Below, piece by piece: positions 8,887 to 15,683 of a stretch of 48,879 bases of DNA (its first letter is position 1; the number at the start of each line of letters is the position of its first letter). The notes below the pieces were generated by a model that saw only the letters and a program-made list of their open reading frames with translations, was not told the origin of the DNA and did not search any database. Source of the DNA: an uncultured beta proteobacterium (GTDB lineage: Bacteria; Pseudomonadota; Gammaproteobacteria; Burkholderiales; Burkholderiaceae_C); the NCBI GenBank assembly GCA_903945325.1, contig CAJAVE010000153.1:1-48879 (forward strand), in the 5' to 3' direction. A program made the translations under genes and the position numbers.

Positions 8887-8900
8887 TTGGTCACGATCAA
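8887..8900 (+). promoter_or_regulatory. FNR/DNR-type binding site upstream of the hemerythrin gene
   Basis: TTGGTCACGATCAA matches the FNR family palindrome TTGAT-N4-ATCAA with one mismatch. It is also nested in a wider dyad, TTGATC...GATCAA, at 8881-8900. Its centre is about 75 bases ahead of the hemerythrin ATG. A start of transcription near 8935 would place it at the usual activator position of about -41, but I see only a weak -10 (GAATAC, 8924-8929). The fit with an oxygen- or NO-linked hemerythrin makes it credible. Confidence 0.5.
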
Positions 8901-8968
8901 TGTCTGGGGTAAAGTTATTGTCGGAATACGCGGGGCGCAGCGCAAAAACTACTATACCGGAGACCGCC

Positions 8969-9541
8969 ATGAAGCACGCTAGTCTGCAAATTATTCGGGA
9001 CGAACACGCGTCACTAGGTGCCATGTTGCGTTCCATGCGTGCATTGGTGGCGCGGGGACCGGCCGATAGCCCTCAGCAGTTTTTTGATGTCTTGCGGGCC
9101 ATGCTGTTCTATATCGACGAGTTCCCTGAACGTTTGCATCACACCAAGGAGTCGGAGTTGCTGTTTCCACGGGTAGCGAAGGCGGCGCCTGAACTGCGTG
9201 AACTGATTGAGCGGCTGGATCTCGACCACCAACATGGTGAAATGGTGGTGCGTGAACTACAGCACCTACTGTTGGCCTGGGAACTGCTAGGCGATTCACG
9301 GATGCAGGCGTTTGTGGATAGCGCTCGACGTTACCTGGACTTTTACCTGGAGCACATGCGGTTGGAGGAGACTGTCATCCTGCCCGAAGCAGAGAAGCGG
9401 CTAACCGAGGCGGATTGGCGGGAACTGGACGCTGCTTTCAAGTTGAACATGGACCCACTGGGTGGAAAATTTACGTCAAACCCTTCGTATGACCGTCTGT
9501 TCACCCGCATCGTATTGAACACCCGTTCTCCAGGCCCTTAA
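8969..9541 (+). CDS. Hemerythrin domain protein
   Basis: 190 residues from ATG at 8969, chosen because GGAG at 8959-8962 sits at normal spacing; the longer frame from 8900 has no such site. It is a four-helix HHE-type protein. Probable di-iron ligands are His13 in RDEHASL, the His57/58-Glu61 set in RLHHTKESE, the His in LDLDHQHGEM and the His129-Glu133/134 set in EHMRLEETV. Such proteins bind oxygen, NO or iron in the cytoplasm. The stop overlaps the stop region of the converging binding-protein gene by four bases (9538-9541). An FNR-type site lies upstream, consistent with low-oxygen or nitrosative control. Confidence 0.9.
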   Translation: MKHASLQIIRDEHASLGAMLRSMRALVARGPADSPQQFFDVLRAMLFYIDEFPERLHHTKESELLFPRVAKAAPELRELIERLDLDHQHGEMVVRELQHLLLAWELLGDSRMQAFVDSARRYLDFYLEHMRLEETVILPEAEKRLTEADWRELDAAFKLNMDPLGGKFTSNPSYDRLFTRIVLNTRSPGP

Positions 9542-10740
9542 TTTTTGCGCTTGACGATGGCGTTGCGCTTGGCGTCTTCAGGGCGGGCAAAGGTGACCGA
9601 ACCGTTTGAGATTTTGCCCATAACCAGCATGTTTTGCGAAATGGCGTCCTTGTCGTTCAGACTGAACGGGTGCTCGTAAGTCGCTACTACTCCGTAGTAA
9701 ACGCGTGAAATGTTTTCCAGTGCTACCTTGAGTTTGGTCCCAGTCAGGTTGCCATCGCGAATGCCAAACAGCGAGTAGGTGAGTAGGTAAGTCGCATCGT
9801 ATGCCTGGGCCGCCGCCATGGGAACCGCCATGGGTTTGTTGAATTTGCGTTTGTAGGCGCTTAGAAATGAGGCGCGTCGCTCGTTATTGGGCTCAGCGAT
9901 GAACGACTGCGCCATCATTGCGCCTTCGGCTGCATCTTTGGCACCGTTGAGGAAAAACGGGAACGACAAGGTCCACGCGCCAACTTGCGGAACGTTCCAC
10001 TTCAAATCTTTGCGGCCATTGGCAATCACGGCGTTTTCGGTGCCAACGGTGTAGCTGAAGACCACATCGGCTCCGGCTTCCCGGGCGGCCCTGAGTTCTT
10101 CGCGCAAATCCTTCACGCCCAGCGCAAAGCGTGCCACGTGTACGGCCTTGAGATTTTTGGCGGCCAATGCAGATTCCACATCTTTCAGACCCGCATCGCC
10201 GTATCCGGTTGTGTCGGCAAAGATGGCCACCTTGGCCCAACCGCGTCGCAGGATGTCTTCAACCACAAACGGAGCCTGAATGGCATCGCGCGGAGATGTG
10301 CGGAAAATGTAGCTCTCAGGTGCGGGGTATTTGGTCGTCAATGGAGTGCCTGTGGCGCAGGGAATGATCAGAGGCAGCTTGGCGGTTTGGAAAACATCGA
10401 GTGACTTCTGCGCCACGCCGGTGTTGCAAAACCCCAGCGTGGCGGTGACACCTTGTGCCACCAATTCCTGTGAGCCTTTGAGGCCCACGTCCGGGTTGCC
10501 CTGGTCGTCTTTGATGATTAGTTCAATATGGCGCCCCAAGTAACCGCCGACCGTGTTGATTTCTTCGGTGGCCAACTGCACGCCTTGCAGCATGAGGATG
10601 CCAAAGTCAGACGATGGCCCGGTGAACGGCCCAATCACACCGATTTTGAGTGGTGGACTCGATTGGGCCTGCGCTGCAATTGCCGCACACACTGCTGCCA
10701 TGCACATGAGTCGTGCTACCCAGCGTGTGGTTATGCGCAT
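9538..10740 (-). CDS. ABC transporter substrate-binding protein, branched-chain amino acid type (LivJ-like)
   Basis: 400 residues. A signal peptide ends near AAIAAQAQ. The Peripla_BP_6 pattern follows: LKIGVIGPFTGPSSDFG, GVQLATEEINTVGGYLGR, IELIIKDDQGNPDVG, and a hinge region with SYTVGTEN and GAWTLSFPFF. It captures a ligand in the periplasm for a LIV-type permease; the ligand could be an amino acid, an aromatic acid or urea and cannot be told from the sequence. No permease or ATPase gene is adjacent, so it is an orphan binding protein that must share a transporter encoded elsewhere or act as a sensor. Confidence 0.9.
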   Translation of the reverse strand: MRITTRWVARLMCMAAVCAAIAAQAQSSPPLKIGVIGPFTGPSSDFGILMLQGVQLATEEINTVGGYLGRHIELIIKDDQGNPDVGLKGSQELVAQGVTATLGFCNTGVAQKSLDVFQTAKLPLIIPCATGTPLTTKYPAPESYIFRTSPRDAIQAPFVVEDILRRGWAKVAIFADTTGYGDAGLKDVESALAAKNLKAVHVARFALGVKDLREELRAAREAGADVVFSYTVGTENAVIANGRKDLKWNVPQVGAWTLSFPFFLNGAKDAAEGAMMAQSFIAEPNNERRASFLSAYKRKFNKPMAVPMAAAQAYDATYLLTYSLFGIRDGNLTGTKLKVALENISRVYYGVVATYEHPFSLNDKDAISQNMLVMGKISNGSVTFARPEDAKRNAIVKRKN

Positions 10741-10881
10741 CGCTTGTCTCCGGAAAATTTGTGTTCGTCGAGTCTAGCCCCATCGTCTGGAAATACCTGG
10801 TTTATTGGGCTTTATTTCCGCGCTGATTGATTTCTCAACGACCCATACTTGGTGAACTCACTGTCTGATCGGGGTTGTTCC

Positions 10882-11448
10882 ATGCAAATTGACCGCTCTA
10901 CCTACCTGCAAATCCCACGCCACCACATGCCTGGTGCCTCTGAAAACGAGTCGCTTGGAGTGCCACCACGTGCTGGTTTGACCAATTCTCAGAGCCAGTT
11001 TCTGATACCAGCACCAGAGGGCAAACAGCTGTTTGCCGACGGCGTGGTCCTAAAGATTCAATTTCCCGACGGCGGCTCCACACAGGCCACCCGTGCCGCT
11101 GGGCCGGTCTATACCGATGGTCGCAAGTCGGCAGCTACGGATGGTGACCAAGCCGACGGAATGACACAGACGGCCGACCATCAGCGTGCGGTGGACCGCA
11201 ATGCTGGCATCTTCACCCAAATCACTCTCAACAAAGACGGTGTACTGGTGGCCAAGCCTCAGCCAGCGGGCGAAGCCAAGCAACCTGATTTTGTAGCATT
11301 GGCTGTTTCGGCCATGCGTGAATTCAGCGACGAAGCCGATCGCCAAAAGGCGCAGTCTTTCGACTTCAACCCGCCAGCTGCAGAAATGCCCTGGGGCAAA
11401 CTCAAGAGCCTGCAGCAACTCGCCGCCAAATTCAACATGTTTACCTGA
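10882..11448 (+). CDS. Hypothetical protein, unrecognised
   Basis: 188 residues from ATG at 10882, which has GGGG at 10871-10874 upstream; an in-frame start at 10849 is less well supported. No signal peptide or membrane span is visible. The protein is polar and probably partly disordered in the middle (many Gln, Ala, Thr and Asp). The C-terminal third looks helical (FVALAVSAMREFSDEADRQKAQ, KLKSLQQLAAKFNMF). Its stop abuts the stop of the converging YceI gene with no base between them. I do not recognise a family and assign no function. Confidence 0.65.
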   Translation: MQIDRSTYLQIPRHHMPGASENESLGVPPRAGLTNSQSQFLIPAPEGKQLFADGVVLKIQFPDGGSTQATRAAGPVYTDGRKSAATDGDQADGMTQTADHQRAVDRNAGIFTQITLNKDGVLVAKPQPAGEAKQPDFVALAVSAMREFSDEADRQKAQSFDFNPPAAEMPWGKLKSLQQLAAKFNMFT

Positions 11449-12024
11449 TTACTGCTTGACCGCTTCCACCTGAATCACCAGGCGAACGTTCTTGGGAAAG
11501 CCCCAATCCACACCGTAGTTCATGCCAAAGGCCGTGCGGTCAATGGTGGTTTCGAAGTCGCCGCCGCACACTTCACGCTTGAGCATGGGACTCTGGTAGC
11601 AGGCAAACTGGTTCGCCTTCAGCGAGACGGGCTGAGTCTTGCCCAATAACGTCAAGTTGCCCGAAACCTCAGCCACCTTGTCGCCATTGAAGACGAATTT
11701 GTCTGACACAAACTTGATGGAGGGGAACTTGGCTGCATCGAACAGATCGGCGCTTTGCAGGTGCTTGTCAAAGGCGGCAGTGCCGGTGTTGATGGAGGTG
11801 GTGTCGATGCTGATCTCGACCTTGCCAGTCTTGCCGGCACGGTCGAATTGAATGGCGCCTTCTTTTTTGTCGAAGCGGCCGCGATTGACGGATGCACCGA
11901 AGTGTCCTATTTCAAAGGTCACGAAAGTGTGTGTCGGGTCGATACCGTAGGACGCGGATTCGGCCTGGGCCATACCAGAAACCGAAGTGGCGACAACGGC
12001 CAGACTGAGAAGGGATTTGCGCAT
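11449..12024 (-). CDS. YceI family periplasmic protein, copy 2
   Basis: 191 residues from ATG at 12024, which has GGAG eight bases ahead. The ATG 15 bases upstream overlaps that ribosome site. A signal peptide (MRKSLLSLAVVATSVSGMAQA) is followed by the YceI lipocalin-like barrel: YGIDPTHTFVTFEIGHFGASVNRGRFDKKEGAIQFD, then KHLQSADLFDAAKFPSIKFVS and LTLLGKTQPVSL. Solved members bind a polyisoprenoid such as ubiquinone-8 in the barrel. With the neighbouring b561 cytochrome this suggests quinone-linked electron transfer in the envelope. It is the last gene of the b561-YceI-YceI cluster and 46 bases separate it from the first YceI copy. Confidence 0.92.
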   Translation of the reverse strand: MRKSLLSLAVVATSVSGMAQAESASYGIDPTHTFVTFEIGHFGASVNRGRFDKKEGAIQFDRAGKTGKVEISIDTTSINTGTAAFDKHLQSADLFDAAKFPSIKFVSDKFVFNGDKVAEVSGNLTLLGKTQPVSLKANQFACYQSPMLKREVCGGDFETTIDRTAFGMNYGVDWGFPKNVRLVIQVEAVKQ

Positions 12025-12070
12025 AGTGAATTGCTCCATTTAAAAATTACAGGGTGGGTGAAAAGAGGAA

Positions 12071-12649
12071 TCAGAATTTGCCAACACCAGACAGGGCCAG
12101 CTTGAACTTGACCTGTACGTCATCGGCCACCATGCTGGTATCGGCCCATTCGTTCTCGCCGATCTTGTAGGCAAGGCGCTTGATCGTGAATGCGCCACTT
12201 GCGGTGGTGGTTGTTGCGGTCTGCACCAGCGTGACGGGTATGACGGCGTCCTGGATGTTGCCCTTGATGGTGAGCTTGCCCACGACTTCGAACTTGCCAC
12301 CTCCCAGGCCTTTGATGCTGGCGGACTGGAACGAAGCCTGGGAGAATCTGGCCGTGTTGAACCACGGCGCCTTGGGCAACTCGGCGTCAGGCTCGGGGGC
12401 GCCCAGCGTAACGCTGGCGATGTCAATGCTGAAGGCGATCTTGCCGGTCTGGGGCTTGGCCGGGTCGAAGGCGATTTGCGCGTCAAACTTCTTGAAACGG
12501 CCTTCAACCGGCACGCCCATCTGCTTGCTGACAAAAGTGATCTCGCTTTGTGCTGTCAGCAATTTCTGGTCAGCTTGTACGGCGGGTGCGCCCAGCGTGG
12601 TGAGCAAAGCCAGCGCTGTGGCACGCGCGGTGGTTGTAAGAATGGTCAT
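12071..12649 (-). CDS. YceI family periplasmic protein, copy 1
   Basis: 192 residues with a signal peptide ending near APAVQA. The barrel pattern is recognisable (KLLTAQSEITFVSKQMGVPVEGRFKKFDAQIAFD, SIDIASVTLG, LTIKGNIQDAVIPVTL, IKRLAYKIGENEWADTSMVADDVQVKFKLAL) but clearly diverged from copy 2, so the pair is an old duplication. This copy has the QMGVPVEGRF variant seen in the b561-linked subgroup. Expected to carry an isoprenoid or quinone-like lipid in the periplasm. It lies between the cytochrome b561 gene (45 bases upstream) and copy 2. Confidence 0.9.
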   Translation of the reverse strand: MTILTTTARATALALLTTLGAPAVQADQKLLTAQSEITFVSKQMGVPVEGRFKKFDAQIAFDPAKPQTGKIAFSIDIASVTLGAPEPDAELPKAPWFNTARFSQASFQSASIKGLGGGKFEVVGKLTIKGNIQDAVIPVTLVQTATTTTASGAFTIKRLAYKIGENEWADTSMVADDVQVKFKLALSGVGKF

Positions 12650-12694
12650 GGTGATTGGATCCAGTTGTGGTTCGGCTGCGTGTTGCGGGTCTGT

Positions 12695-13255
12695 TCAAGA
12701 AACACCGGGTCGCATGCGGTCCAGCAGACCGTCTTTGTCAATGAAATGGTGCTTGACTGCGGCCGCCACATGCAACACCACCAGCGCTGCCAGAGCGTTG
12801 GCTGAAAACTCATGCCAAGGCTTGATCAATTCGGCCATTGGTTTGCTTGCGCTAACAAAATCGGGCAATGGCAGCACGCCAAACAGCACAATGGGAAAGC
12901 CTGCCGCCGAGCTGTAGGCCCAGCCGACCAGTGGCGCGATGAAACAGAGTGCATACATCACGCCGTGGGTGGCGTGGTAGGCCTGCATCTGCCATCCTGG
13001 CATGGCCAAGGTGACCGCCTGCGGCAGTGCCGGGGGCCGGTGGGTGAGCCGCCAGGCCAGACGCACTGCGGACAGGAGCAGGATCGTGACACCCGCCCAT
13101 TTGTGCCAGTTGTAAAGCTTGAGCCGCTGTGGCGAAAACGGCAGATCGGCCATGTAGTGGCCCAAAATAAACAGGGTAACCAGCGCGATGGCCAGTATCC
13201 AGTGCAGCGCGATGGCGAAGCCATGGTAGCGGCGGGAGTGGGAGTCAGTGATCAT
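12695..13255 (-). CDS. Cytochrome b561 family protein
   Basis: 186 residues, four membrane helices. Likely heme-ligating His residues lie in RRYHGFAIALHWILA (helix 1), LYNWHKWAGV (helix 2), YHATHGVMYALCF (helix 3) and VVLHVAAAVKHHF (helix 4). Members of this family move electrons between quinol and periplasmic acceptors; E. coli CybB oxidises superoxide to reduce ubiquinone. It is the first gene of a minus-strand set with two YceI proteins. A 24-base inverted repeat (13280-13303) just ahead of the start could be an operator. Confidence 0.92.
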   Translation of the reverse strand: MITDSHSRRYHGFAIALHWILAIALVTLFILGHYMADLPFSPQRLKLYNWHKWAGVTILLLSAVRLAWRLTHRPPALPQAVTLAMPGWQMQAYHATHGVMYALCFIAPLVGWAYSSAAGFPIVLFGVLPLPDFVSASKPMAELIKPWHEFSANALAALVVLHVAAAVKHHFIDKDGLLDRMRPGVS

Positions 13256-13279
13256 GCAGACAGCTTGTAAAAATTAACC

Positions 13280-13303
13280 TGTCAAGTAGCAAATGGCTTG
13301 ACA
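13280..13303. promoter_or_regulatory. Inverted repeat, candidate operator ahead of cytochrome b561
   Basis: TGTCAAG (13280-13286) and CTTGACA (13297-13303) form a perfect 7-base dyad with a 10-base spacer, 25 bases upstream of the b561 ATG on the minus strand. The geometry, with half sites about one and a half helical turns apart, suits a dimeric regulator. The regulator is not known. Confidence 0.45.
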
Positions 13304-13329
13304 TAGGAATAAGTTTATGGGCCGTCGAG

Positions 13330-13379
13330 CTTGAAAAAATTCAAATTACTTGTCGCAATGATTCAAAAAAATTGAATAA
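13330..13379. repeat. Two AT-rich palindromes between the ammonium transporter and b561
   Basis: TTGAA-N4-TTCAA near 13332-13346 and ATTCAA-N5-TTGAAT near 13361-13378 lie in a clearly AT-rich stretch within GC-rich DNA. The two dyads have the arms in opposite order. They could be regulator sites for the b561 cluster or a weak terminator for the transporter gene; the sequence does not decide. Confidence 0.35.
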
Positions 13380-13410
13380 ATAATCCATGCATAGTCAATA
13401 ATTCTGACTT

Positions 13411-14613
13411 CTACCAGTTTGCCTCACGCTCTGGCGATGCGCTGATTTTGTGGATGGAAAGGTCGGCACCGTCGTACTCCTCCTCTTGGCTCAAACGCAA
13501 CCCGGTCGTCGCCTTGAGTACGCCGTAGACTAGCAGGCCACCCATAACGGCCCACGCCACGCCCATGGCGGTGCCGATTAGCTGGGCACCGAAGGACACG
13601 CCGCCAAGTCCGCCCAATGCCTTACTGCCAAAAATGCCAGCGGCCACACCGCCCAGCGTGCCGCACAGGCCGTGCAACGGCCACACGCCCAGCACATCGT
13701 CGATCTTCCATTTGTTTTGGGTCAGCGTGAACATCACCACAAAAACAGTGCCTGCGGCAGCGCCCACGACCAGCGCGCCCAGTGGGTGCATCAGGTCTGA
13801 GCCTGCGCAAACGGCCACCAGACCGGCCAGAGGACCGTTGTGCACAAAGCCAGGGTCGTTCTTGCCGGCCACCAGCGCGGCCAGCGTGCCGCCGACCATG
13901 GCCATCAGGGAGTTGACCGCCACCAGTCCCGAAATCTTGTCCAGCGTCTGCGCGCTCATAACGTTGAAGCCAAACCAGCCTACGGTCAATATCCATGCAC
14001 CTAGCGCCAAAAAGGGAATACTTGACGGAGGATGTGCAGAGATGGCGCCATCTTTGCGATAGCGGTTGCTGCGCGCCCCGAGCAGGATTACGGCTGGCAA
14101 GGCAATCCACCCGCCCACCGCGTGCACCACGACGCTGCCCGCAAAGTCGTGGAACTCTTCGCCAGTCAGGGCCTTGATCCAGGCTTGTACGCCAAAGTGC
14201 TGGTTCCAGACAATACCCTCAAAAAAGGGGTAAATAAAGCCCACAATGACCGCTGTTGCAATCAATTGCGGCCAAAAACGTGCGCGTTCAGCAATGCCGC
14301 CTGAGATGATGGCAGGGATTGCGGCGGCGAAGGTCAACAGGAAGAAGAACTTCACCAGCTCATAGCCATTCCTGGCGGCCAACACCTCGGCGCCAACAAA
14401 GAAGCTGGTGCCGTAGGCTACGCCGTAGCCGACCATGAAATACACCACGGTGGAGACAGAGAAGTCGACCAGAATTTTGACCAGGGCATTGACCTGGTTC
14501 TTGCGGCGTACCGTGCCAAGCTCCAGAAACGCGAAACCGGCATGCATGGCGAGCACCATGATGCCGCCCAGGAGTATGAACAGAGCATCAGCGCCCTGTT
14601 TGAGTGCTTCCAT
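13411..14613 (-). CDS. amtB: Ammonium transporter, Amt family
   Basis: 400 residues from ATG at 14613, with AGAGG at normal spacing. The frame runs 61 codons further upstream but that stretch holds the promoter and the riboswitch of the divergent gene. About eleven membrane helices; this copy lacks a signal peptide and starts directly with MEALKQGADALFILLGG. The conserved pore histidines are in FAGSVVVHAVGG and VWPLHGLCGTLGG. It imports ammonium across the inner membrane. No glnK gene is adjacent, although glnK-amtB is the usual pair. The short cytoplasmic tail has no extra domain. A sigma-54-type promoter upstream implies nitrogen control through NtrC. Confidence 0.95.
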   Translation of the reverse strand: MEALKQGADALFILLGGIMVLAMHAGFAFLELGTVRRKNQVNALVKILVDFSVSTVVYFMVGYGVAYGTSFFVGAEVLAARNGYELVKFFFLLTFAAAIPAIISGGIAERARFWPQLIATAVIVGFIYPFFEGIVWNQHFGVQAWIKALTGEEFHDFAGSVVVHAVGGWIALPAVILLGARSNRYRKDGAISAHPPSSIPFLALGAWILTVGWFGFNVMSAQTLDKISGLVAVNSLMAMVGGTLAALVAGKNDPGFVHNGPLAGLVAVCAGSDLMHPLGALVVGAAAGTVFVVMFTLTQNKWKIDDVLGVWPLHGLCGTLGGVAAGIFGSKALGGLGGVSFGAQLIGTAMGVAWAVMGGLLVYGVLKATTGLRLSQEEEYDGADLSIHKISASPEREANW

Positions 14614-14685
14614 GTGAACCTCTTTGTATGAAATGCTGTTTGTTGGTGCAATATCTTTGGATTTTCCAAGTCCGCACCAAATGCA

Positions 14686-14701
14686 AGCAAGAAATGCGCC
14701 A
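14686..14701 (-). promoter_or_regulatory. Sigma-54 (RpoN) promoter of the ammonium transporter gene
   Basis: On the minus strand TGGCGCATTTCTTGCT fits the -24/-12 pattern TGGCACG-N4-TTGCW. The invariant GG and GC are exactly placed and two of the less strict bases differ. Transcription would begin near 14675, giving a leader of about 62 bases. In that leader TTGGTGC (14643-14649) and GCACCAA (14674-14680) are complementary. I did not find a clear NtrC site pair further upstream. Confidence 0.6.
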
Positions 14702-14735
14702 GAATGGCGCTCAGCGATCTTGAGGCTACGGACGC

Positions 14736-14741
14736 TACAAT
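14736..14741 (+). promoter_or_regulatory. Probable -10 box of the riboswitch-controlled exporter gene
   Basis: TACAAT lies seven bases ahead of the 5' edge of the riboswitch. No good -35 is seen at 16-18 bases; TTGAGG at 14720-14725 is too close. The promoter therefore rests mainly on its position. Confidence 0.4.
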
Positions 14742-14882
14742 GTAGGCTGTCATTGGGGAGTAGCCGCCCTTCTTCATTGAGAGGGGCTTGCGTCAACAGA
14801 CTTGTCGGGTCACACCAGTGGCTGGCATGGCGTAAGCGACATTCACATACGTGGATCCTGGCGAGACCTTTGACTGCATGCC
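14742..14882 (+). promoter_or_regulatory. yybP-ykoY manganese riboswitch
   Basis: Two strongly conserved parts of this class are present in order: GGGGAGTAGCC at about 14755-14765 and GGCGAGACCTTTG at about 14860-14872, with CGTCAACAGACT between them. The 5' flank (GCTGTCA) can pair with the 3' flank (TGACTGC), with one mismatch, to close the P1 stem. The class senses Mn2+ and turns on exporters such as MntP, Alx and UPF0016 proteins. That fits the GDT1/UPF0016 gene that begins 57 bases downstream. I do not see a clear terminator between, so control may be at translation. Confidence 0.85.
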
Positions 14883-14938
14883 TCCGTTTTTGGCCGGGGA
14901 TGTTGTGCAGTCATGGGTTGTTCCGGCCGGAGTTCATC

Positions 14939-15496
14939 ATGGAAGCATTTCTCATATCTACCGGTATCGTTGCCCTCGCGGAGATGGGCGACAAGACGCA
15001 ACTGCTTGCCCTCATTCTCGCAGCGCGCTTTCGCAAACCCTGGCCCATCGTCTGGGGTATTTTTGTGGCCACTATCGCCAATCACGCCCTTGCCGGAGCC
15101 GCCGGTGCCTGGGTCACCACCGTGCTTGGGCCCGATGTGCTGCGCTGGGTGCTGGGCGCATCTTTTATAGCCATGGCGGTATGGATGCTGATTCCGGACA
15201 GCGTGGACGATGAAGAAGCAAGTGGCACCCCTCGTTTTGGCGTGTTCGGAACCACACTGGTCGCTTTCTTCCTGGCAGAAATGGGAGACAAGACGCAAAT
15301 CGCCACAGTCATGCTGGCCGCACAATACCAGGCTTGGGGTTGGGTGGTGGCGGGCACGACGCTGGGCATGATGCTGGCCAATGCGCCAGTGGTCTGGTTG
15401 GGAGACAAAATCACCAAATTGGTGCCACTGCGGGTCGTGCACATTGTTTCAGCTCTGATTTTTCTGGGCTTGGGGCTGTTTGCGTTGCTTGCATAA
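14939..15496 (+). CDS. GDT1/TMEM165 (UPF0016) family manganese exporter
   Basis: 185 residues from ATG at 14939, with GGAG at 14929-14932. The family signature E-x-G-D-K-T occurs twice, as LAEMGDKTQLLAL near residue 14 and LAEMGDKTQIATV near residue 115, in two inverted halves of about three helices each. Bacterial members export Mn2+ (MneA in Vibrio), and eukaryotic members move Mn2+, Ca2+ and H+. The yybP-ykoY riboswitch directly upstream supports Mn2+ as the substrate. The inner-membrane protein would lower cytoplasmic manganese when it is in excess. Confidence 0.93.
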   Translation: MEAFLISTGIVALAEMGDKTQLLALILAARFRKPWPIVWGIFVATIANHALAGAAGAWVTTVLGPDVLRWVLGASFIAMAVWMLIPDSVDDEEASGTPRFGVFGTTLVAFFLAEMGDKTQIATVMLAAQYQAWGWVVAGTTLGMMLANAPVVWLGDKITKLVPLRVVHIVSALIFLGLGLFALLA

Positions 15497-15508
15497 ACAT
15501 GCTGTACT

Positions 15509-15537
15509 TTGTCAGAAACGTTTGCTGGATTTATACT
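15509..15537 (+). promoter_or_regulatory. Sigma-70 promoter of metX-metW
   Basis: TTGTCA (15509-15514), a 17-base spacer and TATACT (15532-15537) give a near-consensus promoter. Transcription should start about 15544, which is the 5' edge of the SAM-II riboswitch. The promoter lies only 12 bases after the stop of the exporter gene. Confidence 0.75.
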
Positions 15538-15543
15538 GTGACA

Positions 15544-15607
15544 AGCGCCGATTTGATTCCCACGATTGCGGGCGCCGAAGCCCTGGAGCTTCGAAATACA
15601 GCTAAAG
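15544..15607 (+). promoter_or_regulatory. SAM-II riboswitch upstream of metX
   Basis: The order of conserved parts matches the SAM-II aptamer as I remember it: GCGCC (15545-15549) pairing with GGCGC (15571-15575) to form P1, GATTTGA in the first loop, ATTGC just before the 3' arm of P1, then AAAT and AGCTAAAG at the 3' end (15600-15607). Between the 3' P1 arm and AAAT an extra perfect hairpin CGAAGC-N6-GCTTCG (15576-15593) replaces the short linker of the classic form. SAM-II elements normally sit ahead of met genes in alphaproteobacteria. The gene downstream makes a methionine precursor, so feedback by S-adenosylmethionine is the expected role. Confidence 0.75.
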
Positions 15608-15635
15608 ACGGCCAAGGCGATCCCTACCAGGTAAC

Positions 15636-15666
15636 CCGGCTCCGCATTTAGCGTTCCGGTTTTTTT
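15636..15666 (+). terminator. Intrinsic terminator in the metX leader, candidate riboswitch expression platform
   Basis: CCGG (15636-15639) and CCGG (15656-15659) enclose CGC/GCG around an ATTTA loop, followed at once by seven T (15660-15666). It stands between the aptamer and the metX start. This suggests that bound SAM favours termination; an alternative fold that frees the T-tract hairpin is not traced here. Confidence 0.65.
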
Positions 15667-15683
15667 GGACATTTGGCTTGGAG

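Noticed and set aside
14614..14796. 61-codon N-terminal extension of the ammonium transporter frame
   Set aside because: It overlaps the sigma-54 promoter and the manganese riboswitch, has no membrane or family match, and ATG 14613 has a good ribosome site and the expected Amt N-terminus.
15500..15651. 50-codon frame in the metX leader that could be a leader peptide
   Set aside because: Its start lies upstream of the promoter's expected transcription start, and the conserved bases are better explained by the SAM-II aptamer.
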